Shown in pieces: positions 54,009 through 61,977 of a DNA stretch of 64,000 nucleotides (position 1 is the first letter of the stretch; the number at the start of each line of letters is the position of its first letter). The notes under the pieces were generated by a model that searched no databases, was not told the origin of the DNA, and worked only from the letters and a program-made list of their open reading frames with translations. The stretch lies in contig NZ_SODF01000001.1 of assembly GCF_004365875.1 (NCBI RefSeq), forward strand, positions 3,100,001-3,164,000. Direction: 5' to 3'. Origin of the DNA: Kribbella kalugense (GTDB lineage Bacteria; Actinomycetota; Actinomycetes; Propionibacteriales; Kribbellaceae). The position numbers and the translations under genes were made by a program.

Positions 54009-55073
54009 TCAGGTGGAGCGGGGTGGGGCGGTGCTGTGGCGGATTACTAGTTCGGTGGGGATGGCGATGGGGGCAGGGTGAGGGTCTGGGTCGTCGAGGT
54101 CCGCGAGGAGGGCGTTGACGCTCCGGTGCCCGATCTCCGCGAACGTCTGCCGCACAGTGGTGAGAGGCGGCCAGAAGCACGCCGCCTCTTCCATGTCGTC
54201 GAAGCCGACCACACTGACGTCGTCCGGCACCGTACGGCCGCATTCGTGCAGCGCGCGCAGAAGACCAAGAGCCATCTGGTCGTTGGCCACGAAGACCGCC
54301 GTCACCTTGTCGTTCGCCGCAAGCTCGCGGCCCACCTCATAGCCGGACGTCGGCGACCAGTCCCCCACTAGTACTGGCGGTACGTCGCAGCCGCGCTCGA
54401 TCAACGTCTGCTCCCAGGACCGCCGGCGTCGGTCTGCGGAGTACGACGTGCGCGGACCGGCGAGATGCCAAACGGTCTCGTGTCCCAGCTCGAGCAGGTG
54501 TTCAGTGGCGAGCCGCGCGCCTTGGGTCTGGTCGGCGTCGACCACCGGGTAGCCGTAGTGAGAGCTCGCGTCGAGTACTACTACCGGCAGGCTGGTCGGC
54601 AGCTGTACGTCGTCCAGCACATGCGCCTCGTTCAGTACGACGACGCCGTCGACGGCCTGCTCACTCAGCCGGTTGAACGCCTCGGTCACGGCACTCTGAC
54701 TGGCCTCTAGAACGGGCCGCAGGTTGACGGAGTAGCCGCGGGCGGTCGCTGCGGTGGCGATCGCGTCCAGCGTGCGCGTCGTACCGAAGGTGGAGAGCTC
54801 GAAGACGATCACGCCGATACTGCGGAACTGGCCACTGCGGAGTGCGCGCGCCGCGCCGTTCGGGCGGTAGCCGAGCTGCCGCATCGCGTCCTGGACTCGG
54901 GCACGCGTGACTTCGTCCACGTTCTGCCGGCCGTTCGCCACCCGGGACACCGTCTGCCCGGACACCCCGGCCAACTGCGCCACATCGGCCATCGACGGAC
55001 CCCGCCGTCGCCGCCCTACCGATCCTTCCACCGGCATTGCCGCCACCTCCCGTATGGCTCGCAGTTTATGCAT
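54009..55073 (-). CDS. LacI-family regulator
   Basis: Repressor of 354 residues (ATG 55073) or 342 (ATG 55037). The HTH SMADVAQLAGVSGQTVSRVA and the hinge with YRPNGAARALRSG are canonical. The periplasmic-binding-protein-like domain follows to the C-terminus (VFVANDQMALGLLRAL, VVGFDDMEEAACFWPPLTTV). It lies inside the oxalate island between sucD and the PanE-like gene. LacI proteins usually sense sugars; whether it acts on the island is open. No sugar genes are adjacent. Confidence 0.9.
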   Translation of the reverse strand: MHKLRAIREVAAMPVEGSVGRRRRGPSMADVAQLAGVSGQTVSRVANGRQNVDEVTRARVQDAMRQLGYRPNGAARALRSGQFRSIGVIVFELSTFGTTRTLDAIATAATARGYSVNLRPVLEASQSAVTEAFNRLSEQAVDGVVVLNEAHVLDDVQLPTSLPVVVLDASSHYGYPVVDADQTQGARLATEHLLELGHETVWHLAGPRTSYSADRRRRSWEQTLIERGCDVPPVLVGDWSPTSGYEVGRELAANDKVTAVFVANDQMALGLLRALHECGRTVPDDVSVVGFDDMEEAACFWPPLTTVRQTFAEIGHRSVNALLADLDDPDPHPAPIAIPTELVIRHSTAPPRST

Positions 55074-55137
55074 GTTTGCGTCAACACAGGTGCGAATCCG
55101 GCGGGTTGAGTAGTGCTTTTGGCCAGACCCACCTGGG

Positions 55138-56115
55138 TCAGGAGGTGACGCCGACCTTTTGGGAGAGCAGGTCGGTGACTGCGTGGACGGCGCGCAAGGT
55201 GGGCGCCGGGGTGCCGGTCAGGTCGGCGAGTTCGACTACCGCGGCGAGGATGACGTCGAGTTCGAGTGGCTTGTCCTTCTCGAGGTCCTGGAGCATCGAC
55301 GTCTTGTGCTCGCCGACGCGTTCGGCGCCGTCGAGCCGTTTGTCCACGGAGATGTCCGGGTGGCATCCGAGGGCGGCGGCGATCGCGAGCGACTCCTCCA
55401 TCATCATCCGGACCATCTGGCGAGTGCCCTGGTGGGTAGCGATCTCGACCATCGTCGCCCGGGCCAGCGCGCTGATCGGGTTGAACGCCGCGTTACCGAG
55501 CAGCTTGATCCAGATGTCGTTGCGGACGTCCGCCTCGACCGGGCACTTCAGCCCGCCCGCGATCATCGCCGTACTGAAGTCTTCGCACCGCTGCGACGGG
55601 CCACCCGCCGGCTCGCCGATCGAGAAGCGGGTGCCTTCCAGATGCCGTACGACGCCTGGGCTTTCCAACTCGGTCGAGCAGTAGACCACGCAGCCGACCG
55701 CCCGGTCGAGGTCGATCACCCGGGTGACCGAGCCGTCCGGGTCGACCGATTCGATCCGGCGGCCTTCGTACGGGCCTTTCAGACCGTGGAAGTACCACCA
55801 GGGGATGCCGTTCTGCGCCGCCACGACGACCGTGCGGTCGTGCAGTAGCGGCTGGAGCAGTGGGCCGGCGCTCGAGTAGGAGTTCGCCTTGAGCCCGAGG
55901 AAGACGTAGTCGACCGGACCGATCTCGGCCGGGTCGTCCGTGGCCGGCGTACGGGCCTCGAAATCACCGCGTGGACTGAGCACCTGCACGCCGTTCGACC
56001 GGATCGCCTCCAGGTGCGCGCCGCGGGCCACCAGGTGGACCTCGGTCCCGCCACGGTGCAGCGCAGCACCGACGTACGCACCGATCGCACCGGCGCCGAG
56101 AACCGCAACTCTCAT
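55138..56115 (-). CDS. Ketopantoate reductase-family protein, possible oxalyl-CoA reductase (PanE2-like)
   Basis: NADPH-type reductase of 325 residues. The dinucleotide motif is AVLGAGAIGAYVGAAL at 4-19; the catalytic Lys is in IWIKLLGNAAFNPISAL with the Asn/Ser pair of the PanE family. Extra length over housekeeping PanE (about 300) lies in the central domain. In Methylobacterium extorquens a PanE2 protein reduces oxalyl-CoA to glyoxylate. Here the gene has the same operator as oxc-frc, the MFS and sucCD, so an equivalent role is plausible. Substrate assignment is inference. Confidence 0.82.
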   Translation of the reverse strand: MRVAVLGAGAIGAYVGAALHRGGTEVHLVARGAHLEAIRSNGVQVLSPRGDFEARTPATDDPAEIGPVDYVFLGLKANSYSSAGPLLQPLLHDRTVVVAAQNGIPWWYFHGLKGPYEGRRIESVDPDGSVTRVIDLDRAVGCVVYCSTELESPGVVRHLEGTRFSIGEPAGGPSQRCEDFSTAMIAGGLKCPVEADVRNDIWIKLLGNAAFNPISALARATMVEIATHQGTRQMVRMMMEESLAIAAALGCHPDISVDKRLDGAERVGEHKTSMLQDLEKDKPLELDVILAAVVELADLTGTPAPTLRAVHAVTDLLSQKVGVTS

Positions 56116-56140
56116 GGGAGCCCTGCCTTCCGAGGAGGCT

Positions 56141-56157
56141 TGGTATACGGCATACAG
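56141..56157. promoter_or_regulatory. Shared oxalate-regulon operator, site 4 (PanE-like gene)
   Basis: tggtatacggcatacag, 26 bp before the reductase start; 14 of 17 bases match site 3. Confidence 0.65.
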
Positions 56158-56271
56158 TAGGCCGAGGCCTAGATGGGGTCAAGATCACAGAAGTTCGGTC
56201 AGCACCGATGAATCGGGGCCGGCCCGGCAGTAAGTACGGGTGTGAATCACTCGACCGAAGGAGCAGAGACC

Positions 56272-56823
56272 ATGGGCCACGTCATCGTCACCGGATTCGT
56301 CAGCCTCGACGGCATCGTCACCGACCCCGACGGCGCCGGCGGCACACCGGCCGGCGGCTGGATGTTCCGGCACGGCCCCGAGACCGTCGCCGGGGACAAG
56401 TTCAGGATGGGTGAGCTGATGGACAGCGGCGTACTGCTGCTCGGCCGGACAACCTGGGAGCTGTTCAGCCGGCTCTGGCCGAACCGCACCGACGAGTTCT
56501 CGACCCAGATGAACAAGATGGCCAAGGTGGTCGCGTCGCACTCGCTGACCGATCTCTCGGCCTTCCCCAACTCGACGCTGATGAAGGGCTCGCTGACCGG
56601 CTACGTGCGGTCGGAGCCGCGGACGGTCGTGGTCACCGGCAGCCTGAGCGTGATTCGGGAGCTGCAGGCAGCCGACCTGGTCGACGAGTACCGGCTGATG
56701 ACGATGCCGTCGATCCTCGGCAACGGCGAGAGGATGTTCGGGCCGTCGGACACACCGGTCGACCTGCGGCTGGCCTCGGCCGTGCAGACCGGCGGTGCGT
56801 CACTGGCGACGTACGTGCGTTGA
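56272..56823 (+). CDS. Dihydrofolate reductase-like/RibD C-terminal domain protein
   Basis: Reductase-fold protein of 183 residues from ATG 56272 (GAAGGAGC upstream). MGHVIVTGFVSLDGIVTDPD, then LLLGRTTWELFSRLWP and VTGSLSVIRELQAADLVDEY match the RibD_C/DHFR-like family found as stand-alone proteins in actinomycetes. NADPH binding is likely. The substrate is not known and the neighbours give no clue. Confidence 0.88.
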   Translation: MGHVIVTGFVSLDGIVTDPDGAGGTPAGGWMFRHGPETVAGDKFRMGELMDSGVLLLGRTTWELFSRLWPNRTDEFSTQMNKMAKVVASHSLTDLSAFPNSTLMKGSLTGYVRSEPRTVVVTGSLSVIRELQAADLVDEYRLMTMPSILGNGERMFGPSDTPVDLRLASAVQTGGASLATYVR

Positions 56824-56847
56824 CCCTGGGCTTGGCAGGATGGCCGG

Positions 56848-57630
56848 ATGATGGTCTGGATCGGCGGGGCGCCAGGGGCTGGGAAGTCGACGATTGCGCG
56901 GGGGCTTGCGCGGCGGGGTGACCTGCCGCTGCACCCGATCGATCTGTGGACCTACGCGCACCTGGACCGGATGCCGCCGATGCGGCCGCTGGCTGAGGAT
57001 CTGGCCGAGGGTCCGGAGTACGCCGCCGAGGCCTTCGTCCGGATCGCGCGGTTGCGACTCAAGCTGCTGGTCGCGGACGTGCAGGAGCGCTCGCTGGGCG
57101 ACGTACCCGCGCTGGTCGAGGGGCCGCAGCTCTTCCCGTCGATGGCGGACGGTGTCGAGGCTGCGGTGTGGTTGGTGCCTGACGGCGAGCAGACCCGGCG
57201 AGCGCGGGAGGAACGGCTGGCACGGGTCGAGGATCCGGCCGGTCGCGCTCGATTGGAGGGCCTGCTCGCGCGGGACGCCGTACTCGCTGATCGGGTACGG
57301 CGGGAAGCCGCCGAGCGGGACCGGGTCGTCATCGAGGTTCCGGCCGATCCGGATTGGGCGGCCATCACGCAGGCGGTCGAGGATGCGTTGGGTCCGCTAC
57401 CCGGGCTGCAGCCGGGTGAGGAATTGAGTCGGCAGCGTCAGTACGAGAACCTCGCCGCGTGCCGGCAGGGGCGGTTGTGGCAGGCGGACATCGGGCTGGC
57501 CGAGTTGCCGGCGTACCCGTTCGCTTGTGAGTGCGGCACGTCCGGGTGCGAGGTCACCTGGTCGGGGACGCCTGACGAGTACGACATACGGCGTGGCGAT
57601 GGGTGGCTGAGGGGTCATTCAGCGTGCTAG
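56848..57630 (+). CDS. P-loop kinase-like protein with C-terminal Cys cluster
   Basis: Protein of 260 residues. Walker A GGAPGAGKSTIARGL at 6-20, a Walker-B-like ALVEGPQLFPS near 88-98 and an Arg-rich lid (RRAREERLARVED) fit a small-molecule kinase of the AAA_18/AAA_33 type. The C-terminal 70 residues end in ACECGTSGCEVTW, a three-cysteine motif resembling those in DUF-type zinc or modification proteins of actinomycetes. Substrate unknown. The gene is 24 bp after the RibD-like gene. Confidence 0.78.
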   Translation: MMVWIGGAPGAGKSTIARGLARRGDLPLHPIDLWTYAHLDRMPPMRPLAEDLAEGPEYAAEAFVRIARLRLKLLVADVQERSLGDVPALVEGPQLFPSMADGVEAAVWLVPDGEQTRRAREERLARVEDPAGRARLEGLLARDAVLADRVRREAAERDRVVIEVPADPDWAAITQAVEDALGPLPGLQPGEELSRQRQYENLAACRQGRLWQADIGLAELPAYPFACECGTSGCEVTWSGTPDEYDIRRGDGWLRGHSAC

Positions 57631-57675
57631 GCTCAACGACGGTTGCAGTTTTGCAGTTCCACGTTCGTGTCGAAG

Positions 57676-57706
57676 CGCCCGCGGATTGTAATCCGCCGGG
57701 CGTTTT
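57676..57706 (+). promoter_or_regulatory. Leader hairpin plus T-run before cold-shock gene
   Basis: Stem cgcccgcggatt / aatccgccgggcg (one bulged C) followed by tttt, ending 22 bp before the csp start. It looks like an intrinsic terminator placed inside the csp leader, so it could attenuate transcription or mark the end of the upstream P-loop transcript. Confidence 0.6.
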
Positions 57707-57727
57707 GTCGTATCAGGAGAAGAAAAA

Positions 57728-57931
57728 ATGGCTTTGGGAACAGTTAAGTGGTTCAACGGCGAGAAGGGCTTCGGCTTCATCTCCCAGGAGGACGGCGGCG
57801 CCGACGTTTTCGTGCACTACTCGGCGATCCAGACGCAGGGCTTCCGCTCCCTGGACGAGAACCAGAAGGTTGAGTTCGAGATCGCTCAGGGTCCGAAGGG
57901 CCTCCAGGCGGAGAACGTCCGCCCGGTCTGA
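57728..57931 (+). CDS. Cold-shock protein (CspA family)
   Basis: Nucleic-acid chaperone of 67 residues with single OB fold. [14 protein letters not shown] at 5-18 is RNP1 and DVFVHYSAI at 26-34 is RNP2, both intact. The AGGAGAAG ribosome site precedes the ATG. Binds single-stranded RNA and keeps messages open. The leader hairpin may control it. Confidence 0.96.
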   Translation: MALGTVKWFNGEKGFGFISQEDGGADVFVHYSAIQTQGFRSLDENQKVEFEIAQGPKGLQAENVRPV

Positions 57932-57943
57932 GTCACCTGACTG

Positions 57944-57973
57944 CAGGCCCGGCCAGTCACTGGTCCGGGCCTG
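57944..57973. terminator. Bidirectional terminator
   Basis: Stem caggcccgg-ccagt with actgg-t-ccgggcctg, small loop, between the convergent csp and acetyltransferase genes. Confidence 0.8.
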
Positions 57974-57976
57974 TTG

Positions 57977-58453
57977 TCACGTGGTCCACAGGTACTCACC
58001 GTCGGCCAGCTCGTCCGTTCGGTGCAGACCTATCGCGGTCGCGACAGCGGCCGAAGCAGTGTGTTCCGGGTTGATGTGCGCGATGATCCGCTCGACCCGC
58101 TGGGTCCGTAACCAGGTGAAGAGTCCCTGGGCGGCCTCCTTCGCATAACCCCGGCGTTGCCACGCGGCGCCGATGACCCAGGCGATTTCCGCCGTACCGT
58201 CGATGATCGTCGCTTGGACGTAGCCGATCAGTTCGTCGTCGTGCTGGATCACCCAGTTGAGCCAGTGCTCGTTCGCACGGCCTGGTCCGGCCAGTTGGCG
58301 CGCGTACCGCGCTTCCAGAGCCTCCTTGGTCGGCGGCTCGCCACCGGTGAACGTGTAGAGGCTCGGGTCGGCGAGGACCTTCGCCATCACCCCGGCGTAC
58401 TCCACCTGCAGCGGCAGCATGACGAGGCGGTCCGTGCGGTACTTCGCAATCAC
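57977..58453 (-). CDS. GNAT N-acetyltransferase (RimJ/RimL type)
   Basis: Acetyltransferase of 158 residues, GTG start. YRTDRLVMLPLQVEYAGVM at the beginning and EIAWVIGAAWQRRGYAKEAA with the acetyl-CoA loop match the Acetyltransf_3 (RimJ/L) group. The substrate may be a protein N-terminus or small molecule. It diverges from a methyltransferase 76 bp away. Confidence 0.9.
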   Translation of the reverse strand: MIAKYRTDRLVMLPLQVEYAGVMAKVLADPSLYTFTGGEPPTKEALEARYARQLAGPGRANEHWLNWVIQHDDELIGYVQATIIDGTAEIAWVIGAAWQRRGYAKEAAQGLFTWLRTQRVERIIAHINPEHTASAAVATAIGLHRTDELADGEYLWTT

Positions 58454-58529
58454 CGCGCAAAGGTAACGCCGTTTGCCGGTCCGGCAACATCACGTGGGAT
58501 GGCCCGGTCGCTGGGACCAGACTGTCGGC

Positions 58530-59408
58530 ATGATCGAGATCGATTGGGCTGAAGAGGCGGGGCGGTTGCGGGCGTCGGCCGCGGGTGAGGCCGACTGGAA
58601 CGCAGCAGTGGCCCGCAGTCTGGTGCGGGACGGCGACAAGGTGCTGGCTGACATCGGCTGCGGTGGCGGTGGGATGGCCAAGGCACTGGCGGAGGCTCTG
58701 CCGGGTGCGACTGTGGTCGGTGTCGACGCGGATCCCGACGTACTTGAGCAAGCACAACAGCACACTGCTGGACTGGTTCGGTGTGAGCTGGCGTCGATGG
58801 ACGACGGTGCGAAACCGTTGCGTCGGGCAATCGACGCACCGGCCGACCTGATCTGGGCGTCGGCGTCTGTGCACCACGCTGCTGACCAGCAGGCCGCTGT
58901 GGACGTACTGGCGTCGTTGCTGGCACCAGGTGGTCGATTGGCGCTCGCTGAAGGCGGACTGCCGACTCGGCACCTGCCGTGGGACCTCGGGATCGGCGAG
59001 CCCGGGCTGGAGCTCCGGCTGGACCTGGCGCAGGACCGGTGGTTCAAAGTGATGCGGGAGTCGCTGCCGGGGTCGGTGCCGATGCCGTACGGGTGGACCG
59101 AGGCGTTGACCCGGGCCGGGCTGAGCGACGTGACCACGCGGAGCGTACTGACCGAGACGCCGGCGCCGCTGTCGACGGAACGGCTCGACGGGGTCGTGCG
59201 TGGGTTCCGGACGCGGATCGAGCGGATGAGTGGTGCGGGACACGGTCATGGTCACGTTGTTGCTGGGGATGGGGAGTGGCTGGATCCGGAGGACCTGGCG
59301 GTCTGGAAGGAGCTGCTCGACCCGGACGGTCCGCATTTCCTCGGACGGCGCCGCGACCTCGCCGTACTGTCCGTCCGCAGTGTTCATCTGGGGCACGCGC
59401 CGCGCTGA
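58530..59408 (+). CDS. Class I SAM-dependent methyltransferase
   Basis: Methyltransferase of 292 residues from ATG 58530. VLADIGCGGGGMAKALAEAL near 38-57 is the SAM-binding motif I, VVGVDADPDVLEQA is motif post-I, and LIWASASVHHAADQQAAV is motif II. A His/Gly-rich loop GAGHGHGHV is near 233. Substrate unknown. It is followed by orn after 51 bp. Confidence 0.88.
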   Translation: MIEIDWAEEAGRLRASAAGEADWNAAVARSLVRDGDKVLADIGCGGGGMAKALAEALPGATVVGVDADPDVLEQAQQHTAGLVRCELASMDDGAKPLRRAIDAPADLIWASASVHHAADQQAAVDVLASLLAPGGRLALAEGGLPTRHLPWDLGIGEPGLELRLDLAQDRWFKVMRESLPGSVPMPYGWTEALTRAGLSDVTTRSVLTETPAPLSTERLDGVVRGFRTRIERMSGAGHGHGHVVAGDGEWLDPEDLAVWKELLDPDGPHFLGRRRDLAVLSVRSVHLGHAPR

Positions 59409-59459
59409 CAGGGCACGCCGCCGCAGGACTGTCGGCGGCTCGCCGTAGGGTGGGTGCCC

Positions 59460-60080
59460 ATGAACGACCGGCTGGTGTGGATCGACTGCGAGATGACCGG
59501 CCTCGACCTGGCCAACGACGCCTTGATCGAGGTTGCGGTTCTGGTCACCGACTACGAGTTGAACGTGCTCGGAGACGGGATCGACCTGGTGATCGCGCCA
59601 CCACCGGCCGCGCTCGAACAGATGGGTGACTTCGTCCGCGACATGCATACCGCGTCCGGGCTGCTCGAGGAGCTCGCCAACGGCATCCCGCTGGCCGATG
59701 CGGAGCAACAGGTGCTCGACTTCATCACGTCGTACGTGAAGGAGCCCCGCAAGGCTGCCCTCGCGGGGAACTCGGTGGGCACCGACCGGACGTTCCTGGT
59801 GCGCGACATGCCGCTGGTCGAGTCCCACCTGCACTACCGCAACGTCGATGTGAGCTCGATCAAGGAACTGGTCCGGCGCTGGTACCCGCGCGTGTACTAC
59901 GCGACGCCGCCGAAGACCGGCAACCACCGTGCGCTGGCCGACATCACCGAGAGCATCGCCGAACTGCGGTACTACCGGGAGACGGTCTTCGTGCCGCAGC
60001 CGGGGCCTGATTCGAGTACCGCTCGGGCGGCTGCCAGCCTCATCGCAGCGCCGGTGTCGGACAGTCCAACGGGCGCCTGA
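59460..60080 (+). CDS. orn: Oligoribonuclease
   Basis: DEDDh 3'-5' exonuclease of 206 residues from ATG 59460 (GTG 59454 possible). It degrades 2-5-nt RNAs and pGpG. The acidic residues appear in [11 protein letters not shown] (ExoI), [11 protein letters not shown] (ExoII) and the Exo[11 protein letters not shown] with His and Asp. The C-terminal extension [11 protein letters not shown] is longer than in E. coli Orn (181). Usual actinomycete setting: upstream of tRNA-His. Confidence 0.96.
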   Translation: MNDRLVWIDCEMTGLDLANDALIEVAVLVTDYELNVLGDGIDLVIAPPPAALEQMGDFVRDMHTASGLLEELANGIPLADAEQQVLDFITSYVKEPRKAALAGNSVGTDRTFLVRDMPLVESHLHYRNVDVSSIKELVRRWYPRVYYATPPKTGNHRALADITESIAELRYYRETVFVPQPGPDSSTARAAASLIAAPVSDSPTGA

Positions 60081-60158
60081 CCTGCGGATCGGGACTCGAT
60101 TTCTGGTCCCGAGAGTTCATCGCTATGATTGCTCAGCCGTCGCGGTTCGGACGGCAAT

Positions 60159-60232
60159 GGTGGGTGTAGCTCAGCTGGTAGAGCACCTGGTTGTGGTCCA
60201 GGTGGTCGCGGGTTCAAGTCCCGTCACTCACC
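60159..60232 (+). tRNA. tRNA-His (anticodon GTG)
   Basis: Includes the special G-1 (60159) pairing with discriminator C (60232). Acceptor gtgggtg / cactcac, D arm gctcagctggtagagc, anticodon loop ttgtggt gives GTG, T arm cgggttcaagtcccg. CCA not encoded. Confidence 0.95.
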
Positions 60233-60292
60233 CGAAGGCGATAGGCGACGTGTGCCCACGGAAAGCGTGGGCCTCGTCGCCTTCGGCATTTT
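60233..60292 (+). terminator. Terminator after tRNA-His
   Basis: Arms cgaaggcg / cgccttcg, ggcgacg / cgtcgcc and gcccacg / cgtgggc nest around a gaaag loop, with a final tttt. Confidence 0.7.
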
Positions 60293-60465
60293 GTGCGGCT
60301 GCGCTTCGCTTGCCGCGGGCGGGGGCTCCGCCACCCGCACCCCCCTTCTGCCTTCGCTTCGCTCGGCGTCCGTGGGCTGGGTCCGCTAGTTGGCTCGGCT
60401 GCGGTGGCTGGGTTTGGCGGTTGGCTTGGGGCTCGGGGGCTGTTGGGGGATGGGAGGATGCTTTC
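60293..60465. other. GC-rich spacer, no gene
   Basis: Between tRNA-His terminator and small ORF. Holds GC-rich palindromic bases (gcgggcggggg and ccacccgc) and a G/T-skewed run; no convincing reading frame or RNA. Confidence 0.4.
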
Positions 60466-60573
60466 GTGAAGGGTTCTGGGAGTATGTGGTTTGGGTATGG
60501 CGTCGTTGTTGTGGTGACGTTTGGGGTGGGGTTTTTGGGGTTTGCGGTTTGGGTGTTGGCGAAGGTGTTCTGA
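60466..60573 (+). CDS. Possible 35-residue single-pass membrane peptide
   Basis: GTG at 60466 with GGGAGGA eight bases upstream opens a frame of 35 residues: short polar start (VKGSGSMWFGYG) and one long hydrophobic helix (VVVVVTFGVGFLGFAVWVLA). An ATG at 60484 would give 29 residues. The region is unusually rich in G and T. It resembles small membrane peptides but could be chance. Confidence 0.4.
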   Translation: MKGSGSMWFGYGVVVVVTFGVGFLGFAVWVLAKVF

Positions 60574-60639
60574 TCCTTCTGTGACCTGGGCTGTCTGTCG
60601 GTGCGTCTCTTGGGGTGAGGCATCGACGAGAGGGTGTGG

Positions 60640-61128
60640 ATGAGATCTACGGAGGAGTTCGAGGAGTTCGCGCGAGCCGGGATACCACGTTTGTATCGGA
60701 CCGCCTGGTTGCTGACTGGGGATCGGCATCATGCCGAGGATCTCGTGCAGGACACGCTCGCCAACTTGCTGCGGACCTGGCAGCGGATCGACAACCCGGC
60801 TGCTTATGCGCGGACCGCGCTGGTGCGGACGTACATCTCTCAGCGTCGCCGGAAGAGTTGGTCCGAGCGGCCTACCGGCGAGCTTCCTGAAGTAGTGGAG
60901 CGGCCGGGAGATCCCGAGTTGCGGATGGCGCTGCAGAGCGCCCTGGCCGAACTGGCGCCGCTGGATCGCGCTGTGCTGGTGCTGCGGTTCTTCGAAGATC
61001 GCAGCGTCGAGCAAGTGGCGCTCGATCTTGGCAAGAACACCAGTGCGATCACCACTCGCACCGCCCGGGCCCTGGACCGCCTCCGCGCGGTTCTCGGCGA
61101 TGGCGCCGCCCAGCTGATCGCGCTCTGA
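60640..61128 (+). CDS. SigE-group ECF RNA polymerase sigma factor
   Basis: Sigma-70-type factor of 162 residues (ATG 60640; GTG 60634 possible). Region 2 is RLYRTAWLLTGDRHHAEDLV with DTLANLLRTWQRIDNP; region 4 is LDRAVLVLRFFEDRSVEQVA, then DLGKNTSAITTRTARALDRL. This is the actinobacterial SigE (ECF41-unrelated, 'SigE family') type, often controlled by a membrane partner encoded next door. The downstream membrane-anchored protein 16 bp away is its likely partner. Confidence 0.9.
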   Translation: MRSTEEFEEFARAGIPRLYRTAWLLTGDRHHAEDLVQDTLANLLRTWQRIDNPAAYARTALVRTYISQRRRKSWSERPTGELPEVVERPGDPELRMALQSALAELAPLDRAVLVLRFFEDRSVEQVALDLGKNTSAITTRTARALDRLRAVLGDGAAQLIAL

Positions 61129-61144
61129 AACCGAGGAGAACCCC

Positions 61145-61924
61145 ATGAACACGCAGTTGACCAACCTGATGCAGCAGGCCACCGAGAACCTCGAGCCGGT
61201 CACGCCGGACCTGCTGGAGCGCAGCGTCGCCCAGGGTCTCCGGCAGCGCCGCCGCCGTACGACGCTGCTCACCGCGACCGGTGCCGGCGCCGTGCTGGCC
61301 ACCGCCGGCCTGATCGCCGGCGGGATCCACCTGCTCGGCTCCCCCGCGGATGCCGCGGCCGCAGGCACCCCGGTGCCGCTCACCAAGCCGTCCGCGTCCA
61401 TCAAGCCATCGGCCAAGACTCCCCCGGCCAACGCCGGTCAGGTCACCCCGAAGCAGACGCTCGCCACGCTCCGGACCCTCCTCGAGGCCTCCCACCTCAG
61501 CCTGTCGAAGTCCGAGACGTGGGGCGGTGGCGACTTCGTCGGCGCGGCGTACGTGGCCAACGACGGCAAGGGCGCCGCTCGCGTCGACGTCATGATCTCG
61601 GGCGGCGGCGAAGGCAACCCCTGCGTGCCGGTCCGCCAGGGCTGCACCACCCTGTCCGACGGCTCGGTCCTGTTCACCTCGAAGAACAACCCCGAGTACT
61701 CCGACGGCCGCCAGGCGCAGTACGGCGTGGTCAGCAACTACGTCGTCCTGTTCCGTCGTGACGGCCGCAACATCAACCTGACCAGCTACAACGCCCCGGC
61801 CGAGAAGGGCCAGCAGCACACTCGGCCCAAGCCGATCCTGTCCGTCGACGAACTCACCACGCTCGCCAAGAGCAAGGCGTGGAAGCTCCCGCCGGTCTCA
61901 GCCGCCAAGCCCACCACCAAGTAG
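61145..61924 (+). CDS. Membrane-anchored putative anti-sigma or partner protein
   Basis: Protein of 259 residues with one membrane segment at about 41-65 (LLTATGAGAVLATAGLIAGG). The cytoplasmic N-terminus (MNTQLTNLMQQATENL) resembles short anti-sigma-like regions of SigE partners, with a basic RQRRRR stop. The extracellular part has a Pro/Lys/Ser linker and a soluble domain (100-235) with two cysteines (CVPVRQGC). No HxxxCxxC zinc motif, so not a ZAS-type anti-sigma factor. Confidence 0.75.
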   Translation: MNTQLTNLMQQATENLEPVTPDLLERSVAQGLRQRRRRTTLLTATGAGAVLATAGLIAGGIHLLGSPADAAAAGTPVPLTKPSASIKPSAKTPPANAGQVTPKQTLATLRTLLEASHLSLSKSETWGGGDFVGAAYVANDGKGAARVDVMISGGGEGNPCVPVRQGCTTLSDGSVLFTSKNNPEYSDGRQAQYGVVSNYVVLFRRDGRNINLTSYNAPAEKGQQHTRPKPILSVDELTTLAKSKAWKLPPVSAAKPTTK

Positions 61925-61931
61925 TGCACGC

Positions 61932-61966
61932 GTGATGCCGTGCGCCCCGGGGGTGCACGGCATCAC
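61932..61966. terminator. Bidirectional terminator
   Basis: Perfect 12-bp stem (gtgatgccgtgc / gcacggcatcac) with an 11-nt loop, between the convergent SigE partner and MarC genes. Confidence 0.85.
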
Positions 61967-61977
61967 CCATGTCCGGC

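Noticed and set aside
57996..59927. 643-residue leftward frame
   Set aside because: Overlaps the acetyltransferase in another frame and runs antisense to the methyltransferase and orn genes.
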